DNA from: a virus
Reading direction: 5' to 3' (one strand)
DNA: 35,116 bases
Virus record (IMG/VR): IMGVR_UViG_3300035698_005325
Coordinates: 1-35,116 of that record
The position numbers were made by a program, and so were the translations under genes. This document shows positions 1 to 10,100 of the stretch, in pieces. The notes beneath the pieces were generated by a model. It worked only from the letters and a program-made list of their open reading frames with translations, ran no database searches and was not told the origin of the DNA. The first letter of the stretch is position 1; each line of letters starts with the position of its first letter.

Positions 1-2
1 AG

Positions 3-1196
3 CTTAACGATCCAAACATTGATGATTTTTATTTAAGAAATACGGGAGTATCTATATCATTTATGGATAAATTCTATGCTAATCAAGATCTTAGGATGGA
101 TGATCCAAATGCAATGATTCATAGTCCTGAAAAAAGAAAACCGCTATCTCAATTTATTAATACTGGTAACCCTTATGTTCAGATTAATAGTATTGGTAAA
201 GATTCAGCTGAAATAGGTACAATGCTTAAAACAGAGTTTAATGATCAAATGGAACGGATTAACAAACAACGTGAAAGATTAGAAACTGATGAATATGTAC
301 CAGAAAAAGATAAAGCTATTATTAAAAAAGCATTAGATCATTATGAAAATAAGAATAGGGTAATGTATCAATTATCCAGAATAAATAACCTAGATGAAGC
401 TTCCAAAACTCTATTGATGGAAGAAGCATATTCCAGAGCTGGAACTACAGTTAATTTAGCATTAAGCAGAAGTGAGGACGTTAAAGTAATAACTGGTGAT
501 GATGGTAAAAAAAATAGAATCCAAAGTGCTGATAAAAAAATAGAAGACTTTATTTCTAATGATCCAACAAATCATACCATCATTCAAGGTAATCAGAGAA
601 TTAGTACTGATTCACCAAACTATCCTGTAGCTGGTTCAATGAAAATGGTATCAGTAGATGTAACTGGTAAGGCTGGAGAAGTAACATTAACAATGCGAGG
701 TACACCTAGAGGCGGAATGTTTGATAGGCTTAATAAAATCAAACGTGATGATGAAACATATTATGTTAGAGCTGATGGTGTAAAAGCGCAAGAATGGAAA
801 GATGCTAAAGCATTTGAATTGTACCACAAATATAAAAAAGACCCTCAGAGTCAACAAGGTGTTACTTCTTATAAGAATGCTCTACTGTTTAAGTTTCCAG
901 AGATAGGGGAAAATGTGAACAAAGTAGACGCTCTTAAACCAACTGATAGAACTACATTTACAATGCAATCTGGTTTTGGTGGTGGTACATTATTGGTTGA
1001 GGTAGAGAGATTACCTGGAACAAATGAACAATATGATATAACTTACTCAGAAGGTAATGAATCCACTACACATTCCTATTCTTCAATTCCTGCTGTTGGA
1101 GATGCTTTATTAATGATTAGAACTGATTCTGAAAAAGAACGGTTAGATGAAATATTTAGAGTTAATCACAAAGAACTTGAACCCTTTAGAAAATGA
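3..1196 (+). CDS. Unknown large protein, C-terminal part (5' end beyond window)
   Basis: No stop codon lies between the window edge (base 3 in this frame) and the ATG at 63, and the codons before that ATG read like normal protein, so I treat this as the tail of a longer gene. The visible part is about 397 residues, hydrophilic and highly charged. A helical first half rich in Lys, Glu, Arg and Asn is followed by a beta-rich second half with Gly-rich turns. I recognise no catalytic motif. Its TGA stop overlaps the ATG of the next gene (ATGA at 1193-1196), which points to translational coupling with the giant RNA polymerase gene. By position it is probably a virion or capsid-cargo protein of the kind found beside the RNA polymerase in crAss-like phages; that role is inferred from context only. 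Confidence 0.75.
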   Translation, partial: LNDPNIDDFYLRNTGVSISFMDKFYANQDLRMDDPNAMIHSPEKRKPLSQFINTGNPYVQINSIGKDSAEIGTMLKTEFNDQMERINKQRERLETDEYVPEKDKAIIKKALDHYENKNRVMYQLSRINNLDEASKTLLMEEAYSRAGTTVNLALSRSEDVKVITGDDGKKNRIQSADKKIEDFISNDPTNHTIIQGNQRISTDSPNYPVAGSMKMVSVDVTGKAGEVTLTMRGTPRGGMFDRLNKIKRDDETYYVRADGVKAQEWKDAKAFELYHKYKKDPQSQQGVTSYKNALLFKFPEIGENVNKVDALKPTDRTTFTMQSGFGGGTLLVEVERLPGTNEQYDITYSEGNESTTHSYSSIPAVGDALLMIRTDSEKERLDEIFRVNHKELEPFRK

Positions 1197-4100
1197 GCAA
1201 ACAATTAGATCCAGTAACAGGATTAACTGAAGAAAATAAACCTTCTGTTATAGGTAGGATAAATAAAATTATGACCGCTAGAGAAAGCTCTGACGGTCCC
1301 AGTATTAATATTGGAACTCCATTTAGAAGTAATAAGAACCTTCCTTATGAGGACTTTTTGCAAACATTGGGGCAAGATGAATTTAAATTACAACGTGGTG
1401 AGGATGAACTGTACAGGGATTATGCCAATGTAGTAGCCAAACAATATTACAATGAGGCTGTACAAAAAGCTAGGGGCCAGGGATTTTTTAGTGAAGCATC
1501 AAATGCCCACACACAAGCTACAGCAGGTGAGATTCTTGGTGGCGGTATTGAGAATATAGGATATTTAATTGATCCCTTTGGGGATTTAAGCCCTGAATAC
1601 TTTTCAGGTGAACATACTTTAGGTAGTTGGATTGCAAAACTTGGCTCAGATATAAAAGCCGAAGTTAGAGATCGTTTCCCTATCTATACTGAGCCTGAAG
1701 CTAGTTCGTTCAATCCCCTAAGCCATGAATGGTGGATGAGTAATATCCCCTCAATAGCCTCCTTCGCATCAATAGCCATACCTGTAGCTGGAGAAGCTAA
1801 AGCCCTATCCTTGCTTGGTAAAGGAGCTTCAATGTTAGCTAAGGGAAGCAAGATTAAAAAAATAGTTAGTGCTTCTCAAAAGGTTGATGCTATATGGAAT
1901 GGTTTAGGTGGCACTGGTAAGCTTGTAGTTAATTCTGTACATAAAGGTGTTGTTTCCAGACATCTTGAATCTATGATGGAGGCTAGGGGTGCTTATAACC
2001 AAGAATATGAAACATTAAAAGCTGAAGGGTTTACAGAAGAAGAAGCTAAAGAAGGTGGTGCTAGAGCGGCCTCATTTACTTATAGATGGAACTGGCCAGC
2101 AATGCTTACTGATATTGGTCAGTATATGGTATTGGGTAGGGCAGCTAAATTTAATCAAAGTATTACGAGTAGATCAGTTGCCAGAGCAGCAGGGATAAAT
2201 CCCAACAAAGCCACTAAAAATTATTTAAAAGGGGTTTTTACTCAGTTTGGATCAGAAGGTATTGAAGAAGTATATCAGCACATGGTCATGGAAGAAGGTC
2301 TAAGAGCTGGTGATATGATGGTTGGTATAACTGATAATACTTCTTTAACAGAACGGGTTGGGGAGTATCTTCTGGATGGTGAATTATATACTGCTGGTTG
2401 GTTTGGTGGATTGGGTGGTGCTGGTTTTCACATGGTATTCAATTCTAACAGATTAAACAAAATTGTAAGAAACAATAAAATTACTGGTAAGCTTGGTGAA
2501 AAAATATTAGGTAAATACCAATTTAGTAATGAAAACAGAATTGAAGAGATGAAAACCAGAATGGGTAGAATCTCTAAGAATTTTACTGCTTTAAAAGTTG
2601 CTCATAATTCTGATGATGAAGCAGCAATTAGGCAAGCCGAATCTAATATGGCTTTTGATATTGGAGTAACGGCTGCTGTCAATGGTAATCTTGATATGGC
2701 ATTAGGTGATATTGAGAATATTAAAAACATGTCTGAAAAAGAGGCTGCTCAATTTGGGATGGATGAGAACTTTAAGGTTAAGTATGACAAGTTACAAAAA
2801 GATATTACCAAAGCTGCCACTTATTATGATAAAGCAAAAAATAAATATGGCAATCTCTTGGCGGAACCTATTGCTAGAAGAATGTTCTTAATTGACCAAT
2901 TAGGTTTAGATGCTGTCACTTTAATTAAAGAACTTAATTCTCAATTCGAAGAACTAAATAATTTAGAATCATTTAAAGATTTAACTCCCGCAGGTAAAGA
3001 ATTACTTAAAGAGTATGTGAATAACATATCCGAAACAATTATATTGGAGTATCAAGAAGATTTGATCAGATTACCAGGTACATCCAATAAATTAAAAAGA
3101 GAAGCTAGAAATCATATAAAAAACAACAAGGCACGTATAAATAGTGAGCGATCTAAATTCAGTTCTATAATTGACCAAAAAACTAGACTAGATGAATTAG
3201 TTAATATAAGAGACAAGGAAAATAATATAAGAACTGGTAAGGTTGTGGACTTTGGTGAGGGTAGTGTTACTATTGAATTTCAAGATAATAAAGAGCGTAT
3301 TACTACTGATCCTAAATTTATTATTGACTATATAGATTCTGCCTCTAGTGAAGATAGGGAATCAATTTATTATATGGGGATAATGGGATTATTGGATGAT
3401 GTTTCATCAGTTAATACATCATTAGTTTCAATTAATAATCAACTAGATTATATAAAAAGTGAACTCAAAGACCTAACTTCTACCGAGGGAGTCAAAGTAG
3501 CAATTCGAGACATGGCTGAAGAGGCTGTAAGAATTAGTAAGTTACAAAAAAAACAAGCTGACGATGCAATAGCTATACAACAAGCTCAAGACTTAGAAGA
3601 TAAAAAGAATAAGCGTACAAATGACCCAATTGGTGAAGAGAAAGTTAAAACTCCAATTACCAATACTGATCCAGTTAACGAAGAAGATCCTGTTGAGGAA
3701 ACAGAGAGTGAAATAACTGTTGCTGACTTAGACAAAAAGATCAAAGATGGTGATATTAAATATGAAGAGTTACCATTAGAAGTACAACAAAAGATTGATC
3801 AGTATAGAGAAGCTGAAGTTGAAGAAGAAGAAATTCTAAACAGTATTGCAGTAAATGATGCTATTGTTTATGACAACCTGGAACCACCAGAGAATTCCGA
3901 ACTGGAATCTGATTACAGACTTAACGCTGATGATGTAACATTAGATGAAAGAAATCCATTAAGCACCACTAATGCATTAGCTTGGAAGACAGCTTTTGAT
4001 GACAGTTCAATTATACCAGAATCTAAAACTCCTGAGAATATAGTATTATCTAAGTGGTTAGAAAGAGAACCATTATCCTCATTAGAAGGAGTAGAACTAT

Positions 4101-7100
4101 TATTTGAGATTGATTTTGATTTAATAGACAAAAAGATTGATGAGGGTGATCCTCTCTATAAGCATATTAAGTCAGCTTTAGAATCTGGTACAATACCAAC
4201 TGATTTTACTTATCGTGATAAAACTGTTAAGAATGGTTTAGGTAAAGTACCAGTAAAAGGAGTACTTTACAAAAATGGTAATAAGATTGTAGTGGATGAT
4301 GTCGAAGTAGCATTGTATATCCATGACAGTGACTTTACCAACTTCTCCGAAAAGGTTAAAGATCATGCTATTACAACTTTACTTGAACACAAGAAAGCTG
4401 TTATTGAAGCACACTTTAATGGTAGAGTATTGAAATCTGGATCATTGAATAGATCAGGTGGTCAGTTGAATATTGCATTCAATGATGATGGTTCATTTAA
4501 AGAAAACAAACTAAGTGATGTTATAGATAAGTATGATAAAATATCATTCATGTATGGTAGTGGGGTTAAGGATAGTAACCTTGCTTCTTATATGGATATT
4601 GATGGAGAGATGGCTGCTGATGTAATGGGTAATGGTTTTAGTGCTACCAGTGGTGCTATTTATGCTAGAGTTAGAAATGTTAATAACCAAGTATTCCCAT
4701 TAAGACTGCATGTTGATAATTTAAATGCTAAAGAAGCAGAAATTATCTATGACATATACTTAGATCTTTTAAAGAATGATACGGTCTGGAAAGCTCCTTT
4801 ATCAGATTCTATTAAAGCTAAGTTTGGTAATTTAGTTGGTGCTGACAACTATTTTGGTAAAGAGTTTAATAAACTTACTTATGAACATTTGTTAAATCAT
4901 TTAGTTTATAATGGTAAAAACGAAACAGAAGACAAGTTTAAATCCAGGTTATATAAAACTAAAGCTGGGTTTCATAAAACTGGTGGTGAAAGAAAAGCCA
5001 AGGTCATATTCGGTGATCAACAATTTGAATTAGCAAAGTTTGAAACTGAAGAGGTTAAAGATGCATTTGTAAAACATCTTACTACATTAAGAAGAAGACA
5101 AATCGATGTAAAGAGATTAAGTAGTAAGAAATATGTGAGACATCTTGTAACAAGAAAAGCATTAACTACTAACGCTGAAGTACCAAAAGGTAAAGCATTA
5201 GGAGAAGTGTTTATTCAGCCCACAGTCACCATGTCATCCACTTTAGTTGATCATACCAGTGAGGTACTGAGTAGAAACGAAGATCTCTCTAAGGGCATTA
5301 CAGATGCCATTGCTGAAGGAAGCGGTTTTACATTAGATGAAAACAAAAATGTTTATGTCGATTCAAATGGTGTAGAGTACAAAAGAGTATCCGATTTCGT
5401 AAATCCTAGAGAAAAACAAGATAGTAAGAATATATATCAGCTTACTGCTGAAAACATTAAATCTTTCGTTAGTAATCTATTTAAAAGTAAGAGTGTAGAA
5501 GCATTTGATAATAATGTTTATGGTAAATTACAAACTGAGATACAAAAAATAGTAGACAAACAATTAGGTAAAGGTGCTACTATTATAACAGATAAAGTTA
5601 TTGTTTTTGATAAGGTCAATAAAATTGCTGGAGAAATTCCAATTCTGGTTAAGACTAGAGACGGTAAATTGAATCTTATCTCTATTAGATCTTCTAAATC
5701 AGGTTTTGATTTTTACTCTTCTACTAAATATGGTAAGAGTCAGTTACAAACTGATAGTGAAACTATGAATATTTATGCTGATATGTTACTCAAGACTTAT
5801 GGGTTAAGAGTATCAAGCTTATCAGTAATAGGGATTAGAACTACATACAATAATGATAAATTAGAATCAGCAGAGTTTGTTAAGGTTAAGTCTTTGACTA
5901 GAAAAGATTCAGTTATTGTAAAAGAAATATTACCTACTGAAACAATAGCTGAACCAATTGAATCTGTTCCTGTAACTGAACCTGTTATTAATGAAAAACA
6001 AGCTGTTGATATAATTAATAACAATGAGTCGTATTCATTGACTCCAATAGAGGTTGCAATGAAAACTTCTATGTTAGCAATGAAGATGCAACAAGGTGGT
6101 AAGTTATCTCCATCAGAAGAAGTGTTCTATAAGAAACACAAGGTTGATATTGATACTCTTTTGAATGAATATGGAGGACAACCTGATACTCAAACTTATG
6201 ATGATATACCCGATACCCAAGACTTCGATATTGAAACCGAAGCTTTAAACAATCCCAAAGAAGAACCTAAACAAAAAGAACCCAAGGAAGAAGTTGAAGA
6301 CATAGAATTACCAGATACTTTAGATGAGGATATTGATTTAGATGGTTATCAACCACCATTTAAGATTGTTCCTATTCCAGATCCTATATCTGGAGACAAA
6401 GTATCTCAACAAGAATTGGATACTCTTAAATCCATTATACCTTATGGTGTAAAAGTTAACTTAACTGATAGTTTCTTAACGGTATTAGCAGGTGGTAAAG
6501 TCGGTGTTGGTAGATTCTTAAATGGTATAATTGATCTTCATAAGAACGCTCCAGAAGGTACTGGTTACCATGAAGGTTTCCACGCTGTATTTAGAACAGC
6601 TTTAACTTCTGAAGAAAAAGCTAACATTCAAAAGGAAGCTAGAGAGTTCTTTGGTAAAGTAGATGAAGATACTGTATCTGAAATGATTAAAGATTTTGGA
6701 TTAAGTAGAGAACAAGCTGAAGATCTTTATTATGAGGAATTGTTAGCTGATGAATTTGCTAGATATATGCTCAATCCAGAAAGATTTAACTTTACTGGTG
6801 AATATTCTAAAGGCATAACCGGACTATTTCAAAAGTTATGGGCTTGGTTAAAGACACTATTTGGTAAAACTGGTAACCTGGATAAGTTGTTTAATAGTAT
6901 TAGAAGAGGTGAACTTAGAGATAAAGTATCTAACGAAGATGGTACTCCATCTTACGCATTAGTTTATAAAGATTATACAGCTAAGCAAGTATATGAGATT
7001 ACTCAACAACTTGCAGCTTTTGCTATTAATACGGATATACAAACAAAAGAAGATTTAACAAAGATAGACTTTGATAATATAAAGAAAGGGTTAGCTTATC

Positions 7101-10100
7101 ACTATAGACAATACCGAGCCAATCCTGAGACTAAAGAATATAGTATTAGAATTAAGAAGCTTTACGACAATGATTTACCATATTTTGAAAATAAAGTAAG
7201 AGATTATCTTTACGGATTTGGTTTAAAAGAAAACCTAGATGAAGAAACAGACGAAGATGGTGTATTAATTCATAAAGCATCTTGGGAATTATCAGACAAA
7301 TCTTCTGCTACTACTAATACTAAACTTCTTATTGCCCTTAACTACCAGGTTGAGTCCTTTGGGGTAATGGATAAAGATGGTAGAAGAAATAAGAGAATGG
7401 CTACTAAGGATTCTTTCCTTGGTTTATCTAAGCTTGTAAACTTTGAAGAGATTTGGGGATTGCTCAAAATGAATCTCCAAGATATTGTAGCTACCAAAGA
7501 ACAACCGGATGCATTAATTACAATGAAAGAGAAAATACTCTTTCTGAGTAAATTTCATCCAAGTCTTATATCGGTTTATGATAAACTTAATTCGGTAACT
7601 GATAGTGTAGCTGGACAATTTCATTATTCATTCTCTTCTACTAGAGGTGATTATGTAGATCACTTAAAGTCTGGTGTTCATGGGATGATGTTATCTAAAT
7701 TTGCCGATAGTGAAACATCCAACAAAGCTAATGCAATAAGAGAAGATTGGGCTACTAACTTTAGAACAAAGGTTGGAGTGATATTAGGTAATGCTTATTA
7801 TTACAATACCGATGCTATAAATGAAATTGTTGGGCCTAATGGTAAATTTAAAACCTTTGAATTTAGGTTATCAACTGGTGCTAGTGAAGAAGCGATTAGG
7901 GATGCTTTTAAAGGGGTCTTAGAGGCTCTTGGTGTAACGATGCCTGATGAAGCAATAGACAAGTACATTGAAGATAATCGTCAAGAAGAAAACACTAAAA
8001 TAGTATTTAGAAGAATCTATAAGAGTTTAAGTGAAGCATTGTTTAGTGGACCTAAACCTTTAGCTTCCAGAACTGGTGTAATCACTCCCGGTAACAATCA
8101 TATAATGGACGAGTCCACCTTCTTTAAGAATGGATTAGCTAAGGTTGCTTCTGAGTTTATTAGTACCAGAGGAGAAAACACTGTTGCTGGCGCAGAGGGT
8201 AAAAAGAAATACATCTTCCAAGACCATAGCTATATGAGTCAGGTTATTGCCCAAATGCAAGCTGGTGATCTTTCCCATATTGAAATGTTAGCTGGTGCTG
8301 TTGAGAATCAAAACTCATTATGGTTAAATTGGTTATTGGATGAGACTGATGGTGAAAGGAATAGAAAAGCATTTGCTACTCAGATTTATAACCTTTACAA
8401 ATTTGAGAATCAAGGAGATAAAGGAGCAGACTTTAAGAGCCTTAAATATCCTGATAAACTTGATGATATTATAAACAAGTATCTTGCACCTAATCCTATA
8501 TTTGCAGGTTTAGCTGAATCAGATAAGACCCAACAGTTTTATTTTAAAGGTCCGAACTTAGAACCATCTCATGCCACAATAGGACCAGATGGTAATATAG
8601 GATCTACAAGTAAAACTCCTAACTTTTTAAATATTTTAAGTGGTTATTTAATTGATGATATTAATCGTATAGCTCTTGTTTGGGAACAATTATATGGTGA
8701 AAATAAACTTGCTCTTAATGAACAGGTTATGTATTTACATTATGGAGAGGAACCAGGTGACAATAAAGCTAATGGTTTAAAATCCTATGTCTTTCCGTCA
8801 TTAGACTTAACTGCTGTTGGAATTACAAATAAAACTGGTAAGCCGTTACTTAATATTGTAGATAATGTTAGAAACAATAAAGATGTAATTAATCATATTG
8901 CTCAACAGTTCTCTAATGCCATTAGAGCAGATTTAGAATTGTTAGATAAAAATGGTGTTATAAGCAAGGATGGTAATTCCTATACTAACAATAGTATCTC
9001 TATAGAAGCAATGACCCGATATAATAATAATGTAGCTAGTGCTGTTGCAGACTTTACATTTAACTCTATCATTGCCACAATTGAATCTTCTAAAATATTT
9101 AATGGTTCGCCTGCTTATTACAAGAATAAGGGTGGATTGTTTGAGGACTTTAAAAAACGTGCTGCTGCACCTACTGCTGCTGGTAAGTTACAGAGAATGT
9201 ACAGCGATAAAAATGGTAATGTAGTAGTTAGAGCAGAATTCTCTTCTGCTACAATAGCTAATGTTGAGAATCATTCAGACTATTATAGTAATGAAGCTAA
9301 TAGAGAACTTATAGCATCTGTTTTAAGTAACGATACTGAAACCATAACAGCTAAAGATGTTGGAGAATTCTTAAATGGTTACAATAATATTGACAAGACT
9401 GATGCTATGGCTTGGATCTCCTTTGAATTGTGGAAAGAGAGAAAGTTGGCGTTTGGTCAATTTGGAGAAAGAGAAGAGTTAGCTTATGAAAAAGTTAAAA
9501 CTAATGTCCCGCTGGAAAAAGACGATTTAAAGGTACTAGCACAGCCCCTTAAGACCGTTCACTTTGAATTGAGAGAGTATAAGGGTTTGGTCATTCCAGT
9601 CTATCACAAGCAGTCTGAAGCTGTATTAATACCACAAATACATAAGACTAGCTTAGGTAAAGTGATAGATATAATGGAACGGGATGGTGCTGATCACTTA
9701 ATCACTGTTTCAGGTAAGAAATCTGGAGCTATTGGGGTTACTAAAATACATGATCAAGATGGTAATATTCTTGAAGATTTTAAATTGAATCCTGTACAGG
9801 TATCAAATAGATATACCGTACTTCAACAAGATTTACCTACTAAGAAAGTACATGATACTCTTGTGGGTAAGCAAGGAGTTAAGAACCTTATAGCTTTGAT
9901 TGATTTAACCAAGTCATACTTTAATGGTACGATGACAGGCCAAGAGTTATTGGATGAATATCATTCAGTAAACTCTCAGTTGTCCGATATAGGTAAAGCC
10001 AATCTTATTAAGAGATTAGATTATAATGAAGAAACCGGAACTCTTAGTAAGGATAAACTTTATACCTATTTAATTGAATCTTTTAAAGGTGAGGTAAGTG

